A DNA stretch of 64,000 nucleotides from DSYU01 sp963827605 (GCA_963827605.1 CAWHBK010000004.1:620001-684000), one strand, 5' to 3'. Counted from the first letter of the stretch, positions 1 to 8,427 are shown. A program made the numbers and translations. Notes: generated by a model not told the origin, from the sequence alone.

Positions 1-316
1 TCAGCGGGAGCTCTTCCGGCACGACCGGATGGAAGCGGTAATCGTCCAGCGCGGCAGCCGCGGCATGTTCGCAAACATCGGCTGCCAGCGCCTGGGTGGC
101 TTCCAGCCCGCCGATACAGCCGCGCAGCTCGCCGCCGGGCAGGGTGAGGGTAACGAAGCACACCCCTTTCTCGCGCAGGGCAAGCGGCAGGTTATCCAGA
201 TCGAGCGGCGGCCCACCCGGCTGCCCCGCATTGCTGCACACAGCCAGCTCTATTGACCGGCGGGCAAGCTGGAGCAGCTGGCGGCGTTCTTCAGGGGTAA
301 GACAGTCAGTTTGCAT
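1..316 (-). CDS. AMMECR1-domain protein, C-terminus cut by window edge
   Basis: An ATG at 316 opens a minus-strand frame that runs off the left edge, so only the first 105 residues are visible. They contain LRGCIGG at residues 64-70, the hallmark of the AMMECR1 fold, preceded by a beta-strand stretch (GVCFVTLTLPGGE) and followed by a helical segment rich in Ala ending in DDYRFHPVVPEEL, as usual for the family. AMMECR1 proteins are small alpha/beta proteins of uncertain biochemical role; bacterial versions often sit with MEMO-like and radical-SAM partners, which would lie outside this window. The gene starts 24 bp after the flavin reductase stop on the same strand, so the two probably share a transcript. 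The family call is firm; function is not known. Confidence 0.85.
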   Translation of the reverse strand, partial: MQTDCLTPEERRQLLQLARRSIELAVCSNAGQPGGPPLDLDNLPLALREKGVCFVTLTLPGGELRGCIGGLEATQALAADVCEHAAAAALDDYRFHPVVPEELPL

Positions 317-340
317 TGGTCACCGCCATATATAGCGAAC

Positions 341-862
341 TTATCCCAGGCTTGAAAACGTACGATTTACATATACCAGCGGAGCGTAATCCTCATCTGC
401 CACGCTAACCTGGGCTGCTACCACTTCACCAATAAAAAGCATGGACAACGGCATACTGTGCTGGGTTACCACCCGGCAGTCGATAAAAGACAGGCCGCCG
501 CGGATCAACGGCGCCCCAGTGACCAGGCCGAAGGTATCCAACCCAGCCATGCGGTCCACGCCCGGATCAGCCCGGCCCGCAAACCTTTCGGCCAGCGGCT
601 GCTGAGCCGCGCTGAGCACGGTCACCGCAAACACACCGGACTCTTGCACCAGGTGACAGGTCCGCGTGTCCTGGTTCATGGTGACGGTTACCAGAGGCGG
701 GTCAAGGGAGATGGAACCAAACGAATTTACCGTCATGCCATGTACAACGCCGGCAGAATGGCTGGTAACAATGGCCACGCCCGTAACCCAACGACGCATT
801 GCCCGTCTGAGCTGCTCACCAGGCGGAAGGTTGGATACTGCAGGCATGGATGGATCAATCAT
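341..862 (-). CDS. Flavin reductase-like, FMN-binding domain protein
   Basis: The 173-residue protein has the length and pattern of the flavin-reductase-like FMN-binding domain (HpaC/DIM6/NTAB type): RRAMRRWVTGVAIVTS near residue 20, a VNSFGSISLDPPLV segment near residue 45 that in this family contacts FMN, and a C-terminal barrel strand ending LVYVNRTF. Members reduce free flavin with NAD(P)H for a partner monooxygenase, or act as stand-alone FMN-binding reductases. No monooxygenase is adjacent, so the partner is unknown. A TAAGAT box lies 8 nt before the ATG at 862, suggesting a leaderless or near-leaderless transcript; no Shine-Dalgarno is visible. The AMMECR1 gene follows closely downstream. 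Confidence 0.85.
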   Translation of the reverse strand: MIDPSMPAVSNLPPGEQLRRAMRRWVTGVAIVTSHSAGVVHGMTVNSFGSISLDPPLVTVTMNQDTRTCHLVQESGVFAVTVLSAAQQPLAERFAGRADPGVDRMAGLDTFGLVTGAPLIRGGLSFIDCRVVTQHSMPLSMLFIGEVVAAQVSVADEDYAPLVYVNRTFSSLG

Positions 863-996
863 ATGGGGTCATCTTACCACGGTACTGTATGCTTGTTTAT
901 ACCGTTGAACCATCGAAAGCGTCAAGAGCAATCGCCATACCAACGTTTGGCATACTTCTTGGAACGAAATCGGTTTGTTTAGCGTTCTTTTTGTAC

Positions 997-1026
997 TTGC
1001 TTTTTTAAGGATACTTAAGGTACTAT
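997..1026 (+). promoter_or_regulatory. Predicted promoter of the cell-wall operon
   Basis: TTGCTT (997-1002), an 18-nt spacer and TACTAT (1021-1026) precede the amidase ATG at 1036 by only 9 nt. Transcription would begin within about 3 nt of the start codon, so the mRNA should be leaderless or nearly so; no ribosome-binding site is visible. Confidence 0.5.
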
Positions 1027-1035
1027 CATAAAAAT

Positions 1036-1956
1036 ATGAATGAAGATATCTCCTTTCCTCCCCCCGTTCCACCCCGGCGGGCCCGGGCGCGGCAGACAGG
1101 CGCCGGACAACCCGACATCATTGTGAATGATACTCTCAGCGGAACGGATAACGCCGGGCAGGGCGCAGCCCGCGCCCGAGGCCCGGCGAGATCCAGAAGT
1201 TCCGCCGGGAGCTTTAGCGTTTGGAAAGCGCTGGAGAGCGTATTTAGCGTGGCGTTACTGGTAGCGACCCTATTCACTCTTTGGACACCGGCAAATTTAT
1301 TTTCGAATAATTTTTTTGACCGCATGTTTCAAGCCATGCAGGCCAAGCCCGGTGTAACCACTCTGCCAACCTCCACCGCCTCACCCCGCCCCCGCATCGG
1401 CCTGGTTGCCGGACACTGGGGAAATGGGGACGACAGCGGGGCCCTGTGCCCGGACGGGCAAACCGAAGTGGCGCTCAACCTGAAAATTGCCACCGCGGTC
1501 CAAACGATCCTGACCAAAGAAGGATATGACGTCGACCTGCTGAAGGAATTCGACCCACGGCTGACGGAATATCGCGCGCTGGCTCTGGTCTCTATCCATA
1601 ACGATTCTTGCGACTACATCAACGAAGAGGCCACGGGTTTCAAAGTCGCTTCGGCCAAATCCAGCGTTTTCCCAGAAAAATCCACCCGCCTGACGGCCTG
1701 CCTGTCGCAGCGCTACCAGGCAATTACAGGTATGTCCTTCCATTACGGATCCGTCACCCGGGATATGACCGATTACCACGCGTTTAATGAGATCCACAGC
1801 GATACCACTGCCGCAATTATCGAAACAGGCTTTATGAATCTGGACCGGGATATCCTATTTAAGCGGACCGATAAGGTTGCCGAGGGGGTGGCAAGTGGAA
1901 TCCTATGTTTTGTGCGGAATGAGAACGTTCCGCAAGTTCCGACTGTACAACCATGA
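1036..1956 (+). CDS. N-acetylmuramoyl-L-alanine amidase, membrane-anchored (Amidase_3)
   Basis: Zinc amidase that cleaves the bond between MurNAc and the stem peptide of peptidoglycan. Residues 1-65 are a disordered, Arg/Pro-rich cytoplasmic segment; 66-86 form one membrane span; the catalytic domain (about 120-292) is outside. Zinc and catalytic residues are visible in order: His127 in VAGHWG, Glu144 in GQTEVALNL, His188 in VSIHND and the catalytic Glu263 in IIETGFMN. The domain is complete. It is the first gene of a tight operon: its stop overlaps the next start by 4 bp (ATGA), and two L,D-transpeptidases follow. This coupling argues for a shared role in wall remodelling. The fold assignment is strong; the exact in vivo substrate is inferred. 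Confidence 0.92.
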   Translation: MNEDISFPPPVPPRRARARQTGAGQPDIIVNDTLSGTDNAGQGAARARGPARSRSSAGSFSVWKALESVFSVALLVATLFTLWTPANLFSNNFFDRMFQAMQAKPGVTTLPTSTASPRPRIGLVAGHWGNGDDSGALCPDGQTEVALNLKIATAVQTILTKEGYDVDLLKEFDPRLTEYRALALVSIHNDSCDYINEEATGFKVASAKSSVFPEKSTRLTACLSQRYQAITGMSFHYGSVTRDMTDYHAFNEIHSDTTAAIIETGFMNLDRDILFKRTDKVAEGVASGILCFVRNENVPQVPTVQP

Positions 1957-3113
1957 ACCAACCGCCATTGGGGGATGAAAAATATGCACTTCGCCAGGCC
2001 GTAGATGCACTGCGGCGCGGCGACCGGACCCAGGCCCGCCGCTGGGCTTCGCATGCTGCCCGGCTCAACCCGGACAGCGAGCAGCCCTGGCTGATCATGG
2101 CCTCGCTGGCATCTCCGCAGGCCAGTGTTGCGTACCTAAAAATCGCGCTGGAGAAAAACCCGGCCAGCCAACCCGCCCGACGCGGGATGCACTGGGCAAT
2201 TGCCCGCCAGCGACGCAGCCAACCAGTCCAACCCGTCCGAACGCCCCAACCCGCAGCCGGGGTAACGGCAGGGGCAGCAGTAAGCGGTTTGCCGGGAGTT
2301 GTGGCGGAAGGCATCGCGCCGGTGCAGCGCCGGCCGGTCTACCGGGTGCCACCCGGCGAAGCAACCCAACGCATTCTCACCCGCCTGAAGCGCCCCGTCC
2401 GCCCGGCAATGGCCTGGGCAGTGATCCTGTTCCTGGTGGTAATGACCGGCCTGCTCCTGGTGGGTATTACCGGTACGTATGCGGTTATGGCGCGCAGCGC
2501 ATCGGCGGAACGGGCCATCTCGATGCTGTTCAAGCCCAGCCTGACGCCGACTTTCACCCCAACGTATACACCGACTGCCACAGCCACGCAAACAGCCACG
2601 CCGACCGCTATCCCCACCGAAACACTGCCACCGCCAACGGAAACACCCATTCCGACCGAAACACTCGAACCACCCACCCCGCTGCCGCCCGTTCTGGAAG
2701 AGCCAGCGCCCGTGGAACCACAGCCCCAGCCCGTGGGTCTGCCAGGGGGTGTTTCAGATGGCGAGCGCTGGATTGACGTCGATTTGACCAACCAGCGCAC
2801 ATCCGCTTACGAAGGAGATACGCTGGTAAATTCGTTCCTCGTTTCTACCGGCACCTGGCAGCACCCCACCGTCACCGGTCAATATAAAGTGTATGTCAAA
2901 TATCGTTACGCAGATATGTCTGGACCGGGCTACTACCTGGCAAATGTCCCCTACGTGATGTATTTCTATCAAGGCTATGGGCTGCACGGCACGTACTGGC
3001 ACAGCAACTTTGGAACCCCCATGAGCCACGGGTGCGTCAATCTGGAAACCTCCAATGCCGGCTGGCTGTTCAACTGGGCATCGGTTGGCACGCTGGTCAA
3101 CGTACACTATTGA
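1953..3113 (+). CDS. L,D-transpeptidase (YkuD) with TPR-like head and membrane anchor
   Basis: The protein has 386 residues in four parts: a TPR-like helical head (about 8-85) predicted to be cytoplasmic, a transmembrane helix at 153-178, a Thr/Pro-rich spacer (195-262) suited to crossing the wall, and a C-terminal YkuD domain (270-386). The YkuD motif is intact: His345 in LHGTYW, then SHGCVN with His359 and the nucleophile Cys361. Such enzymes form 3-3 (meso-DAP to meso-DAP) crosslinks or attach proteins to peptidoglycan. The start codon overlaps the amidase stop, so translation is probably coupled. The TPR-like head on a transpeptidase is unusual and may dock a cytoplasmic partner. The catalytic assignment is firm; the crosslink type is inferred. 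Confidence 0.9.
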   Translation: MNQPPLGDEKYALRQAVDALRRGDRTQARRWASHAARLNPDSEQPWLIMASLASPQASVAYLKIALEKNPASQPARRGMHWAIARQRRSQPVQPVRTPQPAAGVTAGAAVSGLPGVVAEGIAPVQRRPVYRVPPGEATQRILTRLKRPVRPAMAWAVILFLVVMTGLLLVGITGTYAVMARSASAERAISMLFKPSLTPTFTPTYTPTATATQTATPTAIPTETLPPPTETPIPTETLEPPTPLPPVLEEPAPVEPQPQPVGLPGGVSDGERWIDVDLTNQRTSAYEGDTLVNSFLVSTGTWQHPTVTGQYKVYVKYRYADMSGPGYYLANVPYVMYFYQGYGLHGTYWHSNFGTPMSHGCVNLETSNAGWLFNWASVGTLVNVHY

Positions 3114-3131
3114 TGGGAACCTGTAAAACAG

Positions 3132-4283
3132 ATGGACTCGCTCTTTATCCGGGAAGCGCCGGGGGTACTCCGGCTCGATCACCTGTCGCGGCGTGAATTT
3201 TTGCGCTGGACTCAAAAGGGTCTGGCAGGCCTGTTCACGCTGGCAGTGCTCGAACAGGGGATGGGGAAAGAGCGCATCGCCCCGGCCCATGCAGCGGCGG
3301 GGTTTCCCGGCAAGGCCGCCGCCGATAACGCGTTTTCCGTTGAAAACGAGGCGCCAGAAAAAGGCCGGGTGCTTGATAATACCGTTTCTATTTATAGCCG
3401 GCCTTCTTTCTCAGCGAAACTGGTGAATATGGTCTGGCGCGACCTGGTTCTGCCGATTAACGGCGTCACCATTGGGGACCAGTACCCGGTCCATAACCGC
3501 GTCTGGTATATGATCAACAACGAAGGATACACACACTCCGGCAAGGTTCAGCCGGTAGCATTGCGGAATAATAAGCCGCTGAACAGCATCCCAAAAGACG
3601 GTCTGCTCGCGGAAGTGACGGTGCCGTACACGGACGCCGTGAAGGATCCAAACCGTCCCAGTGCTTCAAAACGATTGGCCTACCGGTTATATTACAGCAC
3701 AGTCTATTGGATTTTGGATGTCATTACTGACCAGGAGGGCCAGAAATGGTACAAGGTTCCAGACGACAAGTATAAGATTGAGTACTTTGTGCATGCGGAA
3801 CACTTGCGCCCAATCGCACCGGAAGACCTGGCGCCCATCTCACCACACGTGCCGGTCAATGATAAACGGCTGGAGATCCGCCTGGGCGAGCAGGTGGTGG
3901 TTGCGTATGAAGGCAGCCAGGCCGTATACATGGCCCTGATCGCCAGTGGAGCGCATTTTATCGACGGCGATTACACCACCCCGACCGGCCGCTATATCAC
4001 CAACCGCAAACGCCCATCCCGCCACATGGCCAGCGGAGACCTGGCTGCGCCAAGTTCCTATGATTTGCCGGGTGTTCCGTGGGTCAGCTACCTGACCTTA
4101 TCTGGAATTTCTTTCCACGGCACTTACTGGCACAACGATTTCGGCAAAACGCGCAGTCACGGCTGCATCAATCTTTTACCCCAGGCCGCGCGGTGGATCT
4201 ACCGCTGGTCTAACCCGGCCGTGCCGTACGGCGAACATACCTGGAGTAAAGATGAAGGCACGCAGGTGGATGTGGTGGAATAA
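3132..4283 (+). CDS. L,D-transpeptidase (YkuD) with twin-arginine signal
   Basis: A second transpeptidase of 383 residues lies 18 bp downstream of the first. The N-terminus carries a Tat-type signal (SRREFLR at 19-25 followed by a hydrophobic stretch to about 40), so it should be exported folded. The middle (about 75-240) holds SH3-like beta segments (LDNTVSIYSRPS and similar), likely wall-binding. The catalytic YkuD domain is C-terminal: His329 in FHGTYW, then SHGCIN with His343 and Cys345. The two adjacent enzymes use different routes to the envelope (an uncleaved anchor versus Tat), which suggests division of labour rather than simple duplication. All catalytic residues are present. Confidence 0.9.
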   Translation: MDSLFIREAPGVLRLDHLSRREFLRWTQKGLAGLFTLAVLEQGMGKERIAPAHAAAGFPGKAAADNAFSVENEAPEKGRVLDNTVSIYSRPSFSAKLVNMVWRDLVLPINGVTIGDQYPVHNRVWYMINNEGYTHSGKVQPVALRNNKPLNSIPKDGLLAEVTVPYTDAVKDPNRPSASKRLAYRLYYSTVYWILDVITDQEGQKWYKVPDDKYKIEYFVHAEHLRPIAPEDLAPISPHVPVNDKRLEIRLGEQVVVAYEGSQAVYMALIASGAHFIDGDYTTPTGRYITNRKRPSRHMASGDLAAPSSYDLPGVPWVSYLTLSGISFHGTYWHNDFGKTRSHGCINLLPQAARWIYRWSNPAVPYGEHTWSKDEGTQVDVVE

Positions 4284-4296
4284 GGAATCAAATATT

Positions 4297-4728
4297 ATGT
4301 CACAACCTCTTTTTGGCGGATTGATTGTGGATGAATTCGGAAAACCGGTGGAAACCGGCAACGTCGGCGGCGAGCCAATGTATGTAGTGAATGATTACGG
4401 CTTCCGCCGCCATATCCCCTCCGAGCAGGTCGACCGGCAGGTGCTGCGGATGATGGCCGAGCAGATCCGGGGTCACGAGGACTTGCTGAGCGAACAAACG
4501 GCCAAGATGCTCGGGCAGGAAGATATCTTCACCCGGGCGATGATCCAGAACCAGCTCAAAAACATCGACCAACAGCTTGACCAGGTTCTGCAGACGGGCA
4601 TCCCGGAAGAAGGGCGCGCGTACATGGGCATGATGGGCTTCAAGGTGGTCATTAACGTGCACGGCGAGGTGGTCAACCTGGAACAGCCGGGCATGATCGC
4701 CGGTGAAGAAGGCGACGAAGGCGAATAA
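4297..4728 (+). CDS. Conserved-looking hypothetical protein of the cell-wall operon
   Basis: I do not recognise this 143-residue protein. The start is set at ATG 4297, after an AAGGAA ribosome site, rather than an upstream in-frame ATG inside the previous gene. It is soluble, has no signal or membrane segment, is acidic at the C-terminus (GEEGDEGE), and has a central helical part (about 45-105) rich in Gln, Leu and Asp that could dimerise. It begins 13 bp after the transpeptidase stop in the same direction, so it is probably co-expressed with the amidase and both transpeptidases. A cytoplasmic partner or regulator of these enzymes is possible but unproven. Confidence 0.7.
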   Translation: MSQPLFGGLIVDEFGKPVETGNVGGEPMYVVNDYGFRRHIPSEQVDRQVLRMMAEQIRGHEDLLSEQTAKMLGQEDIFTRAMIQNQLKNIDQQLDQVLQTGIPEEGRAYMGMMGFKVVINVHGEVVNLEQPGMIAGEEGDEGE

Positions 4729-4833
4729 CTGCCCTTCCAAAAACACTTATGAAAATCTGAGAAACATTGGATATAATTCTTATATCACCGGTTTATGCTG
4801 TTTTGTACGAATTGAAGATTTTGGAGTGGAGCG

Positions 4834-5670
4834 ATGACACCCTCAGATTTTATTGTTGATGTCTCAGAAGCCGATTTCGAATACGAAGTGCTTTCGTATT
4901 CGCTAAATGTACCGGTGGTGGTCGATTTTTGGGCAACCTGGTGCCAGCCGTGCAAAACATTAAGCCCCATGCTGGAACGCCTGACCGAAGAAGCCGGGGG
5001 CAGCTTTCGCCTGGCGCGGGTCGACGTGGACAGCAACCCCAACCTGGCGCTGCGCTACGGCGTGCGCAGTATCCCCACGGTGAAAGCCATCAGCCAGGGA
5101 CAGGTAGTGAGCGAGTTTGCCGGCCTGCAGCCCGAGCTGCGCGTGCGCGATTTCCTGGCAAAACTGGCCCCGCCAAGTGAAAGCGCGCTGGCCAAAGAAA
5201 AAGCTGACAGCCTGCTGGCAGAACACCGCTGGTCGGATGCGGAAACCATTTACCGCCAGTTAGAAGAGCAGACGCAGAACCAGCCGCCCGTGCTGCTGGG
5301 ACTGGTAAAAACCTTACTGGCGCAGGGCAAGAGCGGTGAAGCCTTATTCATCCTCAACTACTTCCCCGCCAGCCGGGAATATAATTCGGCCCAGTTCCTG
5401 CGCCCGCTGGCAGATGCGCTTATGAAGTACGAAAAAAATGAGCTGCCCGAGGAAAACGAGCTGGATGCCATGTTCCGCAGCAGCATCCGCCTGGCAAAAC
5501 GCGGCAACTCGCTGGCAGCGCTGGACGGCCTGCTGGATATTATCCGCCAGGATAAGCGCTACCGCAGCGATAAAGCCCGCCAGGTCTTCCTGGGCATCCT
5601 TGAGCTGCTTGGCGCCGAAGACGCGGATGCTAAACAATACCGCAACGAACTCACCATGCTGTTGTTCTAA
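4834..5670 (+). CDS. Thioredoxin-TPR fusion, CnoX/YbbN-like
   Basis: Residues 1-110 form a thioredoxin fold with the active-site motif WCQPC (Cys37 and Cys40) and the cis-Pro loop SIPTVKA; residues 115-278 are TPR-like helices. This order matches CnoX/YbbN, a redox holdase chaperone that hands oxidised clients to GroEL; the length (278) is typical. YbbN of E. coli lacks the second cysteine, whereas this one keeps both, so thiol-disulfide activity is likely. GroEL and GroES are encoded in the same window but not adjacent. A TATAAT box at 4772-4777 lies about 55 nt before the ATG, and GGAGTGGAG supplies the ribosome site. It ends at a bidirectional hairpin shared with marR. Confidence 0.87.
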   Translation: MTPSDFIVDVSEADFEYEVLSYSLNVPVVVDFWATWCQPCKTLSPMLERLTEEAGGSFRLARVDVDSNPNLALRYGVRSIPTVKAISQGQVVSEFAGLQPELRVRDFLAKLAPPSESALAKEKADSLLAEHRWSDAETIYRQLEEQTQNQPPVLLGLVKTLLAQGKSGEALFILNYFPASREYNSAQFLRPLADALMKYEKNELPEENELDAMFRSSIRLAKRGNSLAALDGLLDIIRQDKRYRSDKARQVFLGILELLGAEDADAKQYRNELTMLLF

Positions 5671-5687
5671 GCGGATAATTCTCAATG

Positions 5688-5732
5688 AACAATAATGCTG
5701 CGTCTCGTTGAGCGAAACGCAGCATTATTGTT
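5688..5732. terminator. Bidirectional hairpin between trx and marR
   Basis: Perfect 16-bp inverted repeat (5688-5703 with 5717-5732, 13-nt loop) at a convergent junction. The marR stop codon lies inside the right arm. The arms end in AACAATAAT/ATTATTGTT, so a short T-rich tail exists in each direction. Confidence 0.65.
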
Positions 5733-6240
5733 TAATCACCAGGCTCAGGACCTGGGAGAGAATGACGCTTGCCTGACGCAGGTCGGCTTCCCCGATCTCC
5801 GCGCCGAGCTTGTTGGCCCAAACTGCCTGCGCAGATTGGATCGCCCGCAACGCGGTGCGGCCTTTTGGCGTTAGCACCAGCAGCTGCGCGCGACGATGGC
5901 TCGGGTTCTCCTCGTAAACCGCCAGTCCATCCTGCACCAACACGTCCGCCAGCCGCTGCACACTCTGGCGGGCCTGCCTCCAGCGCCGCGCGATCTGCGC
6001 CACCGACGTAGGCTCGTCTTCCACCGCAGCCAGCACCCGCCAGCGCGCACTGGTCTGCCCGGTTGGCTCAGCCAGCGCGTCTCCAGCGGCTGACAGCAAA
6101 CCGTTAAGCCGGAAGATTTGGACAACCAGCTGGCTAAAGGCTTCACCAGCCTCCGTGCGCGGCGCAACTTCCACTGGAGAGCCAACATCTTCCAATCCAG
6201 ACTTGACAGTATGCTGTCGTTGTGCTATTCTATTAGACAT
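5725..6240 (-). CDS. MarR-family transcriptional regulator
   Basis: A 171-residue winged-helix regulator with the MarR layout: N-terminal dimerisation helix (GEAFSQLVVQIFRLNGLL), recognition region (TSVAQIARRWRQARQSVQRLADVL) and wing (GLAVYEENPSHRRAQLLVLTPKG), with NPSHRRA matching the usual DxRxx-type wing. It is divergent from the epoxide hydrolase gene and two palindromes with GACA-N6-TGTC cores lie in the control region, so it very likely represses itself and the hydrolase and is released by a small lipophilic or aromatic ligand. The ATG at 6240 overlaps the first palindrome and sits 6 nt after a CATAAT -10 box, implying a leaderless mRNA. The ligand is unknown. Confidence 0.88.
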   Translation of the reverse strand: MSNRIAQRQHTVKSGLEDVGSPVEVAPRTEAGEAFSQLVVQIFRLNGLLSAAGDALAEPTGQTSARWRVLAAVEDEPTSVAQIARRWRQARQSVQRLADVLVQDGLAVYEENPSHRRAQLLVLTPKGRTALRAIQSAQAVWANKLGAEIGEADLRQASVILSQVLSLVIKQ

Positions 6241-6256
6241 GACAGTATTATGTCAT
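6203..6256. promoter_or_regulatory. Divergent promoters with two MarR-type operators
   Basis: Rightward promoter: TTGACA (6203-6208), 17-nt spacer, TATTCT (6226-6231). Leftward promoter for marR: CATAAT (complement of 6247-6252) with TTGCAC 17 nt further upstream. Operator 1 is ATGACA-N6-TGTCAT at 6239-6256, covering the marR -10 box; operator 2 is GACA-N6-TGTC at 6205-6218, covering the rightward -35 box. The centres are 36 bp apart. The placement predicts repression of both genes by the MarR protein. Confidence 0.7.
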
Positions 6257-6444
6257 ATATCGTGCGAACGTGCAAGCACTGCGCGAAAGTACGGGGGGTT
6301 CAGCGGAGCCATCCAAAAAACACTGCATCATTGTTTCGCAGCCTGCGCTGACGCGACTGGTCGTTAAAGGACCGCGGGCGCGACTGCCTAGCGTGCGTTC
6401 CGCGTAACCCCTCTTCCCTATTCCCAACCATAAAGGAACTCAGT

Positions 6445-7647
6445 ATGCCTACCCTTACCAATACCATCCCGTCTTCCAGCACAAAACACTCAGAAACGGA
6501 AATCCGCCCATTCCGCATCCAGGTCCCCCAGGCTGACCTGGACGATCTGCGCGACCGCCTGGCGCACACCCGCTGGCCGTCCGAGGTGGCCGGCGCGGGC
6601 TGGACGCGCGGCGTCCCGGTGGAATACCTCAAGGAACTGGCGGGGTATTGGGCGACCGGCTACAACTGGCGCGCCGCGGAAGCCGAGCTCAACCAGTACC
6701 CCCAGTTCACCACCACCATCGACGGCGCGAATATCCATTTCTTGCATATCCAATCCCCCGAACCCAAGGCGCTGCCGCTGCTTTTGGCGCACGGCTGGCC
6801 AGGCTCCTTCGTGGAATTTCTGGATGTCATTGGCCCGCTGACCAACCCGCGCGCGTACGGCGGCGACCCGGCGGACGCCTTCCGCCTGGTGATCCCATCC
6901 ATGCCGAACTTCGCTTTCTCTGGACCCACCCGCGATGGCGGCTGGAACTCCGGGCGCATTGCGGCGGCTTACGTGGAGCTAATGCGCCGCCTGGGCTACG
7001 AGCGCTACGGAGCGCAGGGAGGCGACTACGGCGCATTCGTCGCGCCGGAGATGGCCAAAGCCGGAAAGGAGCATGTGGTTGGCGTGCATGTCAACGCGGC
7101 CACGTACGGCTTCATTCCCTGGGGCCAGGTTACCGAGGAGGAAATGAAAACCTTCAGCGATGTGGAAAAAGCGCGCCTGGCGCGGCTCAAGAACTACTTT
7201 ACCGAAGGCAATGGGTATTTCCAGATCCAGTCCACCCGCCCGCAGACCATCGCCTACGCGCTGAACGACTCACCAGCCGGGCAGTTGGCCTGGATTTTCG
7301 ATAAGTTCAAGGAGTGGACCTTCCCGTCCGCCGCGCTGCCGGAACAGGCCCTCCGCCGCGACCGGATGCTGACCAACGTGATGATTTACTGGCTGACCGG
7401 CACAGGCGCATCTTCTGCGCAGCTCTATTATGAGAGCATGCACACGAGCGCCCGGACATCCGCGCCGCTGACCACACCCACCGGGGTGGCAGTATTTGCC
7501 GAGGATGTCGCCATCCGCCGCTACGCGGAGCAGGGTTACAACATCGTGCACTGGTCGGACTTTGAACGCGGCGGTCACTTCGCCGCCATGGAAGTCCCGG
7601 ATTTATTCACCGGGGATGTGCGCGCGTTCTTCAAAAAGGTGCGTTGA
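6445..7647 (+). CDS. Epoxide hydrolase, EHN plus alpha/beta-hydrolase domains
   Basis: The 400-residue protein has the N-terminal EHN region (about 20-105) of microsomal-type epoxide hydrolases followed by an alpha/beta-hydrolase domain. The oxyanion motif is HGWPGS at 116-121; the nucleophile Asp194 lies in QGGDYGAF; the base His378 lies in GGHFAAM near the C-terminus. The likely reaction is hydration of an epoxide to a diol through a covalent ester intermediate. Length and motif order are canonical. It is divergent from a MarR regulator with operators over its promoter, which suggests inducible detoxification of a xenobiotic or lipid epoxide. About 200 nt of leader precede the ATG. The substrate is unknown. 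Confidence 0.9.
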   Translation: MPTLTNTIPSSSTKHSETEIRPFRIQVPQADLDDLRDRLAHTRWPSEVAGAGWTRGVPVEYLKELAGYWATGYNWRAAEAELNQYPQFTTTIDGANIHFLHIQSPEPKALPLLLAHGWPGSFVEFLDVIGPLTNPRAYGGDPADAFRLVIPSMPNFAFSGPTRDGGWNSGRIAAAYVELMRRLGYERYGAQGGDYGAFVAPEMAKAGKEHVVGVHVNAATYGFIPWGQVTEEEMKTFSDVEKARLARLKNYFTEGNGYFQIQSTRPQTIAYALNDSPAGQLAWIFDKFKEWTFPSAALPEQALRRDRMLTNVMIYWLTGTGASSAQLYYESMHTSARTSAPLTTPTGVAVFAEDVAIRRYAEQGYNIVHWSDFERGGHFAAMEVPDLFTGDVRAFFKKVR

Positions 7648-7656
7648 TTTAAAGAA

Positions 7657-7702
7657 ATACAGGGGTCAGAAACGGCGCGAGTGCATTTTCTGACCCCTGT
7701 AT
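7657..7702. terminator. Bidirectional hairpin between epoxide hydrolase and PPK2
   Basis: A 16-bp perfect inverted repeat (7657-7672 with 7687-7702) around a 14-nt loop at a convergent gene junction, with flanking A and T residues. Likely terminates both genes. Confidence 0.65.
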
Positions 7703-7704
7703 AT

Positions 7705-8427
7705 TTACTTTTCCGGCTTAAAGTCCAGCTCCTTGCTCAGTTTCTCCACCAGCGTGCTGAGCACTTTTACCCGCGCGTAGCGTTTGTCGTTACCCTCGAC
7801 AATGGTCCAGGGAGCGGTAATCGTGCTGGTCTTGAGCAGCATCTCGTTGACCGCCTCTTCGTAGCGATCCCATTTCTCGCGGTTGCGCCAGTCTTCATCC
7901 GTTAGTTTCCACTGGCGCAGCTTATCCGCCGAACGATCCTCGAACCGGCGCAGCTGCTCGTCTTTGGTGATGTTAATCCAAAACTTGAACAGGATGGTGC
8001 CAAAATCGACCATCTGGTGTTCGAACTGGTTAATTTCGCGGTAGGCGCGCTTCCAATCCTGCTCGCGGCAAAAGCCCTCGATGCGTTCCACCATCACCCG
8101 CCCATACCAGGAGCGATCCAGGATGGCAATCTGACCCGCCTCGGGCAGGCGCCGCCAGAAGCGGTACAGATAATGATGAGTCTTGTCCTCTCCCTGCGGG
8201 GCGGCGATGGAATAGACCACATACCCGCGCGGGTCGAGTTTCTCGCTAACCCGCTTAATCGCGCCGCCCTTTCCGGCGGCGTCCCAGCCTTCAAACAGGA
8301 TCACCACCGGGCGCTGCTGCACGTACACCTGGTAGCCAAGCTGCGCCATCGCCACCTGGTTGAGCACCAGTTCTTTTTTATATTCTTCCTGGTCCAGTGA
8401 AACAGTCATATCCACTTTGGAAAGCAT
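7705..8427 (-). CDS. PPK2-family polyphosphate kinase (second of pair)
   Basis: A single-domain PPK2 of 240 residues with the family motifs in order: Walker A GWDAAGKGG (about 47-55), ARG-type phosphate loop DPRGY, Walker B DRSWYGRV (about 104-111), and the lid region with KLTDEDWRNREKW. PPK2 enzymes transfer phosphate between polyphosphate and nucleotides; the one-domain form usually makes NDP from NMP or NTP from NDP at polyphosphate expense. An AAGGAGG ribosome site precedes the ATG at 8427. A second PPK2 gene lies directly upstream in the same direction, so the two probably form an operon. Substrate class cannot be fixed from sequence alone. Confidence 0.92.
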   Translation of the reverse strand: MLSKVDMTVSLDQEEYKKELVLNQVAMAQLGYQVYVQQRPVVILFEGWDAAGKGGAIKRVSEKLDPRGYVVYSIAAPQGEDKTHHYLYRFWRRLPEAGQIAILDRSWYGRVMVERIEGFCREQDWKRAYREINQFEHQMVDFGTILFKFWINITKDEQLRRFEDRSADKLRQWKLTDEDWRNREKWDRYEEAVNEMLLKTSTITAPWTIVEGNDKRYARVKVLSTLVEKLSKELDFKPEK

